DNA of 64,000 nt, from positions 124,001 through 188,000 of the forward strand of contig NZ_JALIEA010000017.1 in NCBI RefSeq assembly GCF_022869005.1. Reading direction: 5' to 3'. The position numbers were made by a program, and so were the translations under genes. This stretch comes from Corynebacterium kalidii (GTDB lineage Bacteria; Actinomycetota; Actinomycetes; Mycobacteriales; Mycobacteriaceae). Below, piece by piece: positions 9,484 through 17,670 of the stretch; within the stretch, counting starts at the first letter, position 1; every line of letters begins with the position of its first letter. The notes under the pieces are model-generated. The model had not been told where the DNA came from. It searched no databases and worked only from the letters and a program-made list of their open reading frames with translations.

Positions 9484-10212
9484 TCACACCGCACACACCT
9501 GACGGGCTGCCGACGCGTCCCCGTCACTGACGGTGAGACCGTAGCGCAGACACACCGCGAGATATCTCGCGGCATAGGCACAGCCGGCTTCCGACGGGGA
9601 GCCGGCTTTTGCCGTGGGGGGAAGCCATTCGCCCAGGCTGCCGTCGCTCTTGTCCTGGTTGACCCGGCCTGCCACGGCGACGAGGTTCAGTTCGGTGTCG
9701 TTGGCGAAGCGCACCCGTTCGGCCCGGGGCCAGGACCACGCCCCGTGGTCCCACGCCGCCGACAGTGGGACGACATGGTCGATCTCCACGTCCGCGGGGG
9801 TGATGGTGTCGCCGGTGTAGACGTCGACGGTGTCACCCCGGCTGGCAGGGCATGAGCCGTCGGCGGTGGGGGAGCGGTCGGGGAAGGCAGCCAGCATGAC
9901 CACCTGCCGGGTACTGCACCGTGAACCTGCCGGCGCAGGGCCGGAGTCGGCGGAGTCGGCGGGGCCGGTCCACCACTGCTGTGCCCATCCGCCGAAGTGG
10001 TCGCGGGAGTACCCGAGGACATGGGTCCGCCGCGCCACGGTGGTCAATTCGTCGAGCGCTTGAACGACCGTCGCACGGTCGTCGGCCCGCGGGGCGGTGC
10101 GTGCGCTGTCGCGGCCGTGCACCCCGGCGACCAGCCACAGGGCAAGCAGGGCGAGCGACAGCAGGGCTGCGAGGGGCACCGTGACAGACGAAACCGGCCG
10201 GGGGAGTCTCAT
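9484..10212 (-). CDS. Secreted or membrane-anchored HNH nuclease (DUF1524/GmrSD-like)
   Basis: This 242-residue protein starts with one hydrophobic segment (VPLAALLSLALLALWLVAGV), so it is probably exported. The mature part contains the His-Me finger core VEIDHVVPLSAAWDHGAWSW followed by FANDTELNLVAV and the Lys/Asp motif NQDKSDG. This is the pattern of the exported actinobacterial HNH proteins related to the C-terminal domain of GmrSD (DUF1524). Four Cys residues (SRCSTRQ, GSCPASRG, AGCAYAARYLAVC) may form disulfides outside the cell. The likely activity is non-specific DNA cleavage at or outside the envelope; its purpose is unknown. The ATG at 10212 sits inside an inverted repeat and directly behind a TACCCT box, so the true start may be a later GTG. 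It converges on deaD. Confidence 0.85.
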   Translation of the reverse strand: MRLPRPVSSVTVPLAALLSLALLALWLVAGVHGRDSARTAPRADDRATVVQALDELTTVARRTHVLGYSRDHFGGWAQQWWTGPADSADSGPAPAGSRCSTRQVVMLAAFPDRSPTADGSCPASRGDTVDVYTGDTITPADVEIDHVVPLSAAWDHGAWSWPRAERVRFANDTELNLVAVAGRVNQDKSDGSLGEWLPPTAKAGSPSEAGCAYAARYLAVCLRYGLTVSDGDASAARQVCAV

Positions 10213-10228
10213 AGGGTAGAGAGACTCC
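10203..10228. repeat. Inverted repeat over the start of the HNH nuclease gene
   Basis: GGAGTCTC, 10 nt, GAGACTCC: a perfect 8-bp repeat that contains both the ATG of the nuclease gene and the TACCCT box before it. It could be an operator, or a hairpin that hides the start. Nothing else in the sequence decides this. Confidence 0.5.
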
Positions 10229-10242
10229 GCCGGCCGGTCCGG

Positions 10243-10267
10243 AGGTTCCCGGAGTTACGGGGAACCT
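10243..10267 (-). terminator. Hairpin at the end of putP
   Basis: AGGTTCCC and GGGAACCT pair around a 9-nt loop and overlap the putP stop codon. There is no T-run after it, so it is at best a weak or Rho-assisted terminator between putP and the downstream nuclease gene. Confidence 0.4.
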
Positions 10268-11891
10268 AGAGTTTGCCCTGCGCGGACTCTTCCTTGACCT
10301 TGGCGCGGACGGCGTTGAGGTCGGCGGTGTCGTCCCCGGCGGTGAGCTTGGCGATACGGACGGCTTCGTCGAACTCCGTCGTGATCTCCTTGCTCGGGGC
10401 CTTGGTCGCGAGCGAGACGACGACCATGAGGATGATGTTGACGGCCACACCCGGGATCATCTCGTAGAGGTCGAAGGGCTTGTCCATCACGCCGAACTGC
10501 GGCAGGCCGCCCCAGAGGAAGGCGACGATGGCGCCACCGGCCATGCCCGCGGCAGCACCCGGGGCGTTGAGCCGGCGCCAGTAGAGCGCGGCGACGACCA
10601 CGGGGCCGAAGGAGGCGCCGAAGCCGGCCCAGGCGAACTCGACGAGCCCGAGGATCGCGGAGTTCGGGTCCAGGGCGACGAGTGCGGCCACCGCGGCCAC
10701 GATGATGACCATCACGCGCGACAGGTTCTTCAGCAGCGTGTCGGAGGCGTTCTTGTTGATCAGCCCGGCGTAGATGTCCTCGACCAGGGCGGAGGAGACC
10801 ACCAGCAGCTGCGAGGAGATGGTGGACATGATCGCGGCCAACACGGCGGTGAGCACCAGGCCGGCGACCAGCGGGTGGAAGACGACCTTGCCCATGTCCA
10901 GGAAGATGGTCTCGTAGTTCGTGGTGTCCGCGAAGGTCGCTGCATCGGTCTGCGCGAAGAAGACCGGGGCGGTGATCGCGACGAAGACCGTGCCGACGAG
11001 GCACAGGAACATCCAGCCCACACCCCAGCGGCGGCCGGCGACCGCGTCGGAGGGCTTCCGCATCGCCATGAAGCGCACGATGATGTGCGGCTGCCCGAAG
11101 TAACCGAGGCCCCAGGCCAGGTTCGAGATGATCAGGATGAACGCCGCCCAGGTGGTGGTGTCGGCGAACTGGAACAGATTGTAGAAGTTCGAGTTCGGAC
11201 CCAGCGCCTCGTCCAGTCCGTAGGCGTTGTCGACCTGGAAGGTGAAGATGTCCGAGGGGTTGTCGAGGGACAGGATCGCGAAGACCGGCACCAGGATCAG
11301 CGCCAGGAACATCATCGAACCCTGCACCACGTCGGTGTAGGACACGGCGAGGAAGCCGCCGACGAAGGTGTAGACCACGGTCACCGCGCCGATGATGAGC
11401 AGGCCGGTGAGGTAGTCGCCGTTGAAGGTGGACTCGAAGTACCGGCCACCGGACACCATGCCCGAGGAGACGTAGAAGGTGAAGAAGACGAGGATGATGA
11501 TGCCGGCCACGATGCGCAGCGTGTGGCTGTGGTCGCGCAGCCGGTTCTCGAAGAACGACGGGACCGTGATGGAGTTGTTGGACACCTCGGAGTAGCTGCG
11601 CAGCCGGGGTGCGGTGAACTTCCAGTTCAGCCAGCAGCCGACCAGCAGGCCGACGGCCATCCAGATCTCGGAGAACCCGGACATGAACAGTGCTCCGGGC
11701 AGACCCATGAGCAACCAGCCGGACATGTCCGACGCGCCGGCGGACAGCGCTGCGACGAACGGGTGGAGGCCGCGGCCTCCGACCATGTAATCCTCGTACT
11801 TGTCGGTCTTGGTGAAACTCCAGACGCCGATGCCGAGCATCACAGCCAGATAGATCACCATGGCGATTATGAACCATGTTTGGTCACTCAC
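10266..11891 (-). CDS. putP: Sodium/proline symporter
   Basis: This 541-residue member of the solute:sodium symporter family imports proline with Na+. The N-terminus (YLAVMLGIGVWSFTKTDKYE) and the block LSAGASDMSGWLLMGLPGA are highly typical of PutP, and about 13 membrane segments can be counted. Later motifs include YVSSGMVSGGRYFES and the cytoplasmic C-terminal tail rich in Lys/Glu. The start is GTG at 11891, with AGGAGG 6-7 nt upstream, so unlike many neighbours it has a normal leader. In corynebacteria PutP serves proline as nutrient or compatible solute; its use here is inferred. It is divergent from the SNF2 helicase gene. Confidence 0.95.
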   Translation of the reverse strand: MSDQTWFIIAMVIYLAVMLGIGVWSFTKTDKYEDYMVGGRGLHPFVAALSAGASDMSGWLLMGLPGALFMSGFSEIWMAVGLLVGCWLNWKFTAPRLRSYSEVSNNSITVPSFFENRLRDHSHTLRIVAGIIILVFFTFYVSSGMVSGGRYFESTFNGDYLTGLLIIGAVTVVYTFVGGFLAVSYTDVVQGSMMFLALILVPVFAILSLDNPSDIFTFQVDNAYGLDEALGPNSNFYNLFQFADTTTWAAFILIISNLAWGLGYFGQPHIIVRFMAMRKPSDAVAGRRWGVGWMFLCLVGTVFVAITAPVFFAQTDAATFADTTNYETIFLDMGKVVFHPLVAGLVLTAVLAAIMSTISSQLLVVSSALVEDIYAGLINKNASDTLLKNLSRVMVIIVAAVAALVALDPNSAILGLVEFAWAGFGASFGPVVVAALYWRRLNAPGAAAGMAGGAIVAFLWGGLPQFGVMDKPFDLYEMIPGVAVNIILMVVVSLATKAPSKEITTEFDEAVRIAKLTAGDDTADLNAVRAKVKEESAQGKL

Positions 11892-12141
11892 CGTGGGCCT
11901 CCTTGTGGGGTCGTAGTGGTCGCTTGGTCAACAATCAGTTAGAGCCGTCCCCGGTAGGGAGACGGTGTCACTGCAAGGGTTTCATGTCGTCTGCCCGATT
12001 ACCAGCCGAATGGCCATATACATCCACTTTCCTGCCAGCTTTCTCCAATGTTTCGCGGAGACCTCCGGCCCGCCGGGCAGGACAGGCGGGCCTGCGTCGC
12101 GGGTGTCGTTCCATGTCCGCCCGCCGTGGTACACAAGGGGA
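11892..12141. other. Divergent intergenic region between putP and the SNF2 helicase gene
   Basis: These 250 bp must hold both promoters. The part near 11990-12060 is clearly richer in A/T than the surroundings and contains GGCCATATACATCC, where a -10 for either strand could sit; I could not fix one. At 12067-12092 GGCCCGCC and GGCGGGCC form an 8-bp inverted repeat with a 10-nt loop. No gene is seen. Confidence 0.5.
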
Positions 12142-15100
12142 GTGACTGAGCACCAGGTACATCTGCTGTGGCTGACGGGCAGCGGCCTCCACGTCTGGGC
12201 CGAACGGACCGACGGGCACACCGCCGTCGTCGACGCCGCCGATATCCCGGACGGCGATCTGCCGGCACCCCTGGCGTCGGTCATGCGTTCGCGCCCGCTG
12301 CGCCGTCGGGACGGTATCCGGGTCGCGACCCCGAAGGGGAGGGTGCTGTCCCTGGACCTGCCGACGCAGGCGTACACACCCGACCAGGCGCTGTCGGTCC
12401 TGGGGGCGCTGTCGCATTTCCGGAGGTCGCGCCGGGGCGTCGACGCCGGGGCCACGGACGAACCCACGGACGAACCCACGGACGAACCCACGGACGAACC
12501 CACGCCAGGTGTCCCCGGGCTGAGCCCCGAGGCGCTGTGGCTCGTCCGGCTCTACGACCTCCTGCTGGAAGCGGTCCATACCGGCCGGGTGATGATGAAG
12601 ATGCAGTTCATGGACGGTCAGTGGTACCCCAGCTGGTGTCTGGCCAGCAGCGGGGCACACAACCGGGTGGTCCGCGACCTGCAGGCGACCGCGCCGGCGG
12701 TACTCACCCTCAACGGGGGGCCGGACGTCCTGGTACGGGCGGCAGACGAGCTGGTGCACTGGATGTGTGTCCGCCTTCTGCAGGACCGGGTCCAGCTGGT
12801 CGGAGGCGTGCCGGAGAACCACTTCGTCTCCTCGCTGTTCACCGGGGACGCCGACACCCGCGCCAATCCGGCCGTCGCCGAGCTGCTCAACACGTGGCGC
12901 GCCTCGGCACGGGAGGCATCCACCCGGCTGGTGTTCTCCCTGGAGGAACCAGACTCGCTGGCGGGGACGGTGTCCGGTCAGCGCCGTGGGGCGGACGCCG
13001 ACGGTGACGAACCCCGGTGGCGGCTCGAGATCCGGATGTCCGCCGACGACGGGGCTGCCGAACCGGTCGCGGCGGCCGAGGCCACGCAGTCCCAGAAACG
13101 GTCCCTCCGCGAGGGGCTTGACCGGGCGTACCGGGCATGGCCGCAGCTCAGGACGTTCTCCTCGGCGGTGGAAGCCTGGCTCCGCACGAACGTGTGGTTC
13201 CCTCCGGCCAGTACCCTGACCGGTCGGCCGGACAAGGACCGGGTCGTCTACCTGGCCCTGACCACCGACCAGGTCGAGTCGTTGCTGACCGACGGGGTCA
13301 AGGCGCTGGCCGCCGGCGGCACCGAGGTCCTGGTGCCCCGCGCGTGGTCTGTCGTGCGACCAGAGGTGCGGCTGAAGGTCACCCCGGTCGGACAGGGTCC
13401 CGGATCGGGACGGATGGGCCTGGAGCAGATCCTGTCCTTCGACTGGTCGGTGTCCGTCGACGGCGAACCACTCAGCGCCGCGGCGATGTCGACGTTGATG
13501 ACCTCCGCCTCGTCGGTCGTCGAGATCCAGGGCCGCTACGTCCGCCTCGACCCGCACTCGCTCAGTGTCGCGCGCAGCTACTTCGCGAAACTCCGTGACG
13601 CGACCACCGGTGGGGCTGCCGACGACGGGACGGACGGCACGGGAGTCACCGTCGCCGACCTCATCGACGCCGAACTGGCGTCGGTCGCCGACGGCACACC
13701 CGGCGTTGAACCGGGCGACATCACCCTGGAGGCCGAGGGGTGGCTGGGCCGGATGGTCCGCTCGTTCTTCCCCGCGCCGGGGGACGAGGACCGTCCGGCG
13801 ATCGCCCCGCCCGAGATCGTCGAGGTGCCGGCCGCCGTCGAGACGACCCTGCGCCACCACCAGCGCCGGGGGCTGAACTGGCTGGTGTGGATGTACCGTC
13901 ACCGGATCGGGGCGATCCTCGCCGACGACATGGGCCTCGGCAAGACCCTCCAGGTCCTGAGCCTGCTCGCCTGGGAGCGCGAGGCCGACGACTGTGACGG
14001 CCCCACGCTGGTGGTCGCCCCGACCTCGGTGCTGGACACCTGGCGTAGCGAAGTGGCACGCCACGTCCCGTCCCTGAAGGTGCTCGTCGACCACGGGGCG
14101 AGGAAAGTCGCCGGGGACGAGTTCGAGGAGAAGGCGCGGGCCTCCGACATCGTGCTGACGACCTACGGCACGGTCGGACGCAACCCGCAGCGTTACTCCT
14201 CACTCGCCTGGGGGCGCGTCGTGGTCGACGAGGCACAGAACATCAAGAACCCCGGTACCGCCCAGAGCAGGGCCGTGCGGGCCATCAGGGCCGGTCACCA
14301 CCTGGCGTTGACCGGCACCCCCGTGGAGAACCGGCTCGCCGAGCTGCACTCGATCCTCGACTTCTGTAACCCCGGCGTACTCGGCAGCGCCCAGGCCTTC
14401 CAGAACCGTCTGGCCATCCCCATCGAGCGCTACGACGACACCGAGATCATGGACCGGCTCCGGCGGCTCGTGGAACCCTTCATCCTCCGCCGTCTCAAGG
14501 ACGACGAGTCCATGGGACTGGGGCTCCCGGAGAAGCAGGAGATCATCGACAGCGTCCCGTTGACCGAGGAACAGGCGGCACTCTACGAGGCGTACACCCG
14601 GAGTCTGGAGGAACGGATCGCCGAGGCCGAGGGCCGGGGACGCAGCGGCATCATCCTCGGCGCCCTGGTGCGCATCAAGCAGATCTGCAACCATCCTGCG
14701 CACTTCTCCGGGGACGGCTCCGGCCTGCTGAAGAACGGCCGCCACCGGTCGAAGAAGGTCGAGCGGCTGTTCGAGATCATCGACGAGGCGCTGGCGACCG
14801 ACCGCAAGGTCCTGGTGTTCACCCAGTTCCCCTCCTTCGGCGAGATGCTCGCCCCGGAGCTGAGCCGGCAGTTCGGTGACCTGGCCGACGGGGTCCCCGT
14901 CCTGCACGGCGGACTCAGCAGGACCGCCCGCTCGACGATGGTCGACGACTTCCAGTCCGACACCGGACCCAAGGTCATGGTCCTGTCGACGAGGGCGGGA
15001 GGCACCGGCATCACGCTCACCCGCGCCAGTGTGGTCGTGCACATCGACCGCTGGTGGAACCCCGCCGTCGAAGACCAGGCCACCGACCGCGCCTACCGGA

Positions 15101-15369
15101 TCGGCCAGGGCCGGGACGTGACCGTCCACAAACTGGTCACCACCGGTACGCTGGACGAGCGGATCAACGACATCCTCAGCTCCAAGCGGGAACTGGCCGG
15201 CGGCATCGTCACCAGTGGTGAAGGGTGGATCGCCGGCCTCAACGACCAGGACCTGTCCGAGCTGTGGCAGCTCAACCGGTCGTCCGTGGCCAGGGAGACC
15301 GCCGGACAGGACCGGGCCACACCCGTGGCGCAGGGTACAGGGCAGAAGGGGGACGGCAATGGCCGGTAA
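12142..15369 (+). CDS. SNF2/HepA-family DNA helicase (bacterial SNF2 with N-terminal SNF2-associated domain)
   Basis: This 1075-residue SF2 ATPase is of the Swi2/Snf2 class, like mycobacterial HelZ (Rv2101). The N-terminal 550 residues are the long domain usual in bacterial members. A TDEP-repeat linker lies at about 106-121. The ATPase core has LADDMGLGKTLQ (about 595), VVVDEAQNIKN (about 695), LTGTPVENRL, then the second lobe LVFTQFPSFGEML and STRAGGTGITLTRA. It ends with DRWWNPAVEDQATDRAYRIG. The frame is open further upstream, but GTG 12142 follows AAGGGGA and gives VTEHQVHLLWLTGSGLHVW, the family start. It is the first gene of a tight cluster and overlaps the SWIM gene by 11 bp. It probably remodels or translocates on DNA in repair; no direct role can be read. 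Confidence 0.93.
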   Translation: MTEHQVHLLWLTGSGLHVWAERTDGHTAVVDAADIPDGDLPAPLASVMRSRPLRRRDGIRVATPKGRVLSLDLPTQAYTPDQALSVLGALSHFRRSRRGVDAGATDEPTDEPTDEPTDEPTPGVPGLSPEALWLVRLYDLLLEAVHTGRVMMKMQFMDGQWYPSWCLASSGAHNRVVRDLQATAPAVLTLNGGPDVLVRAADELVHWMCVRLLQDRVQLVGGVPENHFVSSLFTGDADTRANPAVAELLNTWRASAREASTRLVFSLEEPDSLAGTVSGQRRGADADGDEPRWRLEIRMSADDGAAEPVAAAEATQSQKRSLREGLDRAYRAWPQLRTFSSAVEAWLRTNVWFPPASTLTGRPDKDRVVYLALTTDQVESLLTDGVKALAAGGTEVLVPRAWSVVRPEVRLKVTPVGQGPGSGRMGLEQILSFDWSVSVDGEPLSAAAMSTLMTSASSVVEIQGRYVRLDPHSLSVARSYFAKLRDATTGGAADDGTDGTGVTVADLIDAELASVADGTPGVEPGDITLEAEGWLGRMVRSFFPAPGDEDRPAIAPPEIVEVPAAVETTLRHHQRRGLNWLVWMYRHRIGAILADDMGLGKTLQVLSLLAWEREADDCDGPTLVVAPTSVLDTWRSEVARHVPSLKVLVDHGARKVAGDEFEEKARASDIVLTTYGTVGRNPQRYSSLAWGRVVVDEAQNIKNPGTAQSRAVRAIRAGHHLALTGTPVENRLAELHSILDFCNPGVLGSAQAFQNRLAIPIERYDDTEIMDRLRRLVEPFILRRLKDDESMGLGLPEKQEIIDSVPLTEEQAALYEAYTRSLEERIAEAEGRGRSGIILGALVRIKQICNHPAHFSGDGSGLLKNGRHRSKKVERLFEIIDEALATDRKVLVFTQFPSFGEMLAPELSRQFGDLADGVPVLHGGLSRTARSTMVDDFQSDTGPKVMVLSTRAGGTGITLTRASVVVHIDRWWNPAVEDQATDRAYRIGQGRDVTVHKLVTTGTLDERINDILSSKRELAGGIVTSGEGWIAGLNDQDLSELWQLNRSSVARETAGQDRATPVAQGTGQKGDGNGR
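12457..12504 (+). repeat. Four tandem 12-bp repeats in the helicase gene
   Basis: GACGAACCCACG occurs four times in a row without a mismatch and encodes (D-E-P-T)4. It sits in the linker after the first domain. The copy number could change by slippage without breaking the frame. Confidence 0.95.
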
Positions 15370-16399
15370 CAGTCGGCAGGGACGGGGGAACGACCGTCGA
15401 CGCCTGGGAACCCCACAGCCGGCATGGGGCGACAACGTGGTGTCGGCCGACTTCACCCGCGGGCGCGACAGGGACGCGCCGGGCAGGACGCCGCCGGCGC
15501 CCCGGAAGGTGGAGCACCCCCCGGAGAAACCGTCGTCCACCCGGACGCAGGGACAACGGGGCGCCGCCCCGGAGAGTTGGGCGGCCGGTCAGATCATGCG
15601 CACCGCGACCGCGCTGGCGGACGCGGGACGGCTGTCCCGGGGACGTACCTATTTCCGGGGTGGGAACATCCTGCGGCTCGACCATGAGCTGGGCACGGTC
15701 AACGCCTTGGTCAGCGGTACCCAGCTCGAGCCTTTCGACGTCCAGATCCGGTGGCGGCCGCTGACGCGACGCCAGATCGACTTCGTCGTCGACGAATGCG
15801 GTGACCACCCCGACAGCCTCCGTAACCTACTGGCGGGCCGGCGGCCGCAGTCCTCGATCGCCTCGGTGCTCTTCAGCGTGGAGCACTACCTGGACTCGTC
15901 GTGCTCGTGCCCTGACCACGGGGTGTTCTGCAAACACAGGGTGTGTGTGGCCTACGCACTCGCCGCCGAGTTCACCGGTGACCCGGCCGCCTTCCTGGCC
16001 TGGCGTGGTATCGACATCGACCGGCTCCTGGAGGGGACCGGACCGGACGTGCCGTCCTCCCGGCCGGTCACCGCGCTGCCGACGGACAGCCCCGGCGACG
16101 GCGATACCACCTACACCCCGGCCGAGTTCTGGGGCGACCCCGGGACGTTGCCGACGTGGGACGCGATGGAGGTCGAGTACGGGATCGAACTCGGTGACAC
16201 CGTGGCCAGGGATGCCGCGGTCCGGAAGTTCAGCTGGAACAACGCCGACCAGTTGCGTGTCACGGACACCTTGACGAGGTGTTTCGAGGCGTTGACGGTG
16301 CTCGACGACCACACGGCGGCAGAGTCGGGACCACCGCCGGTGTTCGAACGCGAACCGTGGCTGTCCGGACCGGATGATAGTAGTAGTCACCATGAGTGA
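15359..16399 (+). CDS. SWIM zinc-finger protein
   Basis: This 346-residue protein has a central SWIM zinc finger: CSCPDHGVFCKH (about residues 181-192) gives the CxC...CxH ligands. The first 90 residues are Arg/Pro/Gly-rich and probably disordered. The part before the finger (AGRLSRGRTYFRGGNILRLD) is the usual SWIM-family lead-in. SWIM proteins of this type are encoded next to SNF2 helicases in actinobacteria (compare Rv2102 beside Rv2101) and are thought to help them bind DNA or partners. The ATG at 15359 lies within the helicase gene end, giving an 11-bp overlap and likely translational coupling. The 3' end overlaps the metallophosphoesterase start by 8 bp. Confidence 0.88.
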   Translation: MAGNSRQGRGNDRRRLGTPQPAWGDNVVSADFTRGRDRDAPGRTPPAPRKVEHPPEKPSSTRTQGQRGAAPESWAAGQIMRTATALADAGRLSRGRTYFRGGNILRLDHELGTVNALVSGTQLEPFDVQIRWRPLTRRQIDFVVDECGDHPDSLRNLLAGRRPQSSIASVLFSVEHYLDSSCSCPDHGVFCKHRVCVAYALAAEFTGDPAAFLAWRGIDIDRLLEGTGPDVPSSRPVTALPTDSPGDGDTTYTPAEFWGDPGTLPTWDAMEVEYGIELGDTVARDAAVRKFSWNNADQLRVTDTLTRCFEALTVLDDHTAAESGPPPVFEREPWLSGPDDSSSHHE

Positions 16400-17663
16400 C
16401 TCCCACCCGCGACTCCCGGACACCCCCGACACCGGTGTCTTCCGGTTCCTCCATACCTCGGACTGGCAGTTGGGGATGGACCGCTGGTTCCTCGGCGACG
16501 AGGCGGGCCCCCGCTACCGCGAGGCACGCCTGGCGGCGGTGGAACGGCTGCTGGAGGTGGCCCGGTCCCGACACTGCGCTGCGGTGGTCGTCGCCGGCGA
16601 CGTCTTCGACGACAACCTGGTCGACGCGGTCACCTGGCGCCGTACCGTCGACATCCTGCGCCGGAGCCCGGTACCGGTGTTCCTCCTCCCCGGGAACCAC
16701 GACCCCTATGACGCAGCGAGCGTCTACCGCTCGAAGGAGTTCGACGACCTCGCCCCCGGGGTCGTGGTGCTCAGCGACAGCCGGCCCAGAGCAGTCCAGG
16801 GCCCCGCGCAGGAGCCTGCGCAGGACTCCCCGCAGGCGGAGATCATCGGAGCCCCGTTACTGTCGAAGTACATGAGCGCCGACCCGGTCGCCGCCGCACT
16901 CGCCGAGACGGTCGCCAGGGACAGGGACAGGGAGGGGGACGGGACGGGGAATCGACCCGTCCGGATCCTCGTCGGACACGGCGCTACCGACTCGCGCACC
17001 TCAGGTGACGACCCCGCCGTCATCGACGTGGACGCCGCAGCAACCGCCTGCCGGGACGGCGTCGTCGACATGGTGGCGTTGGGTGACACCCACTCGGTGA
17101 CGTCGCTGCACCCGGACGGGACCGTCTGGTACTCCGGCAGCCCCGAGGTGACCGACTTCCGGGAGGAGGACGGCGGCGGCGAAAGCCGGTCGGGTTACGC
17201 CCTCCTCGTCGACGTCCATCCGGGGGCCGTGGACGACACCGGTCGCCAGGGACAGGTGTCCGTGGAGGAGGTCAGGACGGGGCAGTGGCGTTTTCTGGCG
17301 CTGTCCGCGCACATCAACGGCCGTGAGGACGTCGACGAGTGGATCAACAGGCTCGAGGAGATCGACGACAAGCGCACCACCGTCGTCAAGTACGCCGTGA
17401 CCGGGTCGGTCGACCTGGCCACCGCGGCCGTACTCGACGAGGAACTCGACCGCATCGCACCGGCGTTCGCGGGGCTCTACCCACGCCAACGGCTGATGGA
17501 CCTGCACGTAGTGCCCGGTGACGAGGAGCTGGCCGACGCCGACTGGCCCGGTGTGGTGGGGGTCGCGGCCCGGGAACTGGCCGACCGGGCGGTGCACGAG
17601 GATGCCGACGCACGCGATGCCCTCCGGCTGCTGTACCGACTGAGCGCACAGAAGGGGAACTAG
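16392..17663 (+). CDS. SbcD/Mre11-like metallophosphoesterase (DNA repair exonuclease family)
   Basis: This 423-residue protein has a calcineurin-like fold. The order is FLHTSDWQLGM (motif I, near residue 19), VVAGDVFDDN (II), LLPGNHDP (III), LVGHGATD (IV) and ALGDTHSV (V). In classical SbcD/Mre11 motif I is DxH; here it is DWQ, so one usual metal ligand is Gln. The C-terminal third is a separate mixed domain that probably caps the active site or binds the partner. The partner is almost certainly the SMC-like ATPase encoded 7 bp downstream, as in Rv1277-Rv1278 and YhaO-YhaN. Two in-frame ATGs (16374, 16392) are possible, neither with a clear ribosome-binding site; I took the second. Confidence 0.88.
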   Translation: MSDSHPRLPDTPDTGVFRFLHTSDWQLGMDRWFLGDEAGPRYREARLAAVERLLEVARSRHCAAVVVAGDVFDDNLVDAVTWRRTVDILRRSPVPVFLLPGNHDPYDAASVYRSKEFDDLAPGVVVLSDSRPRAVQGPAQEPAQDSPQAEIIGAPLLSKYMSADPVAAALAETVARDRDREGDGTGNRPVRILVGHGATDSRTSGDDPAVIDVDAAATACRDGVVDMVALGDTHSVTSLHPDGTVWYSGSPEVTDFREEDGGGESRSGYALLVDVHPGAVDDTGRQGQVSVEEVRTGQWRFLALSAHINGREDVDEWINRLEEIDDKRTTVVKYAVTGSVDLATAAVLDEELDRIAPAFAGLYPRQRLMDLHVVPGDEELADADWPGVVGVAARELADRAVHEDADARDALRLLYRLSAQKGN

Positions 17664-17670
17664 GACGACC

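Noticed and set aside
12457..12504. Possible CRISPR-like array
   Set aside because: The 12-bp units are directly adjacent without spacers and lie in frame inside a helicase gene. No cas gene is present.
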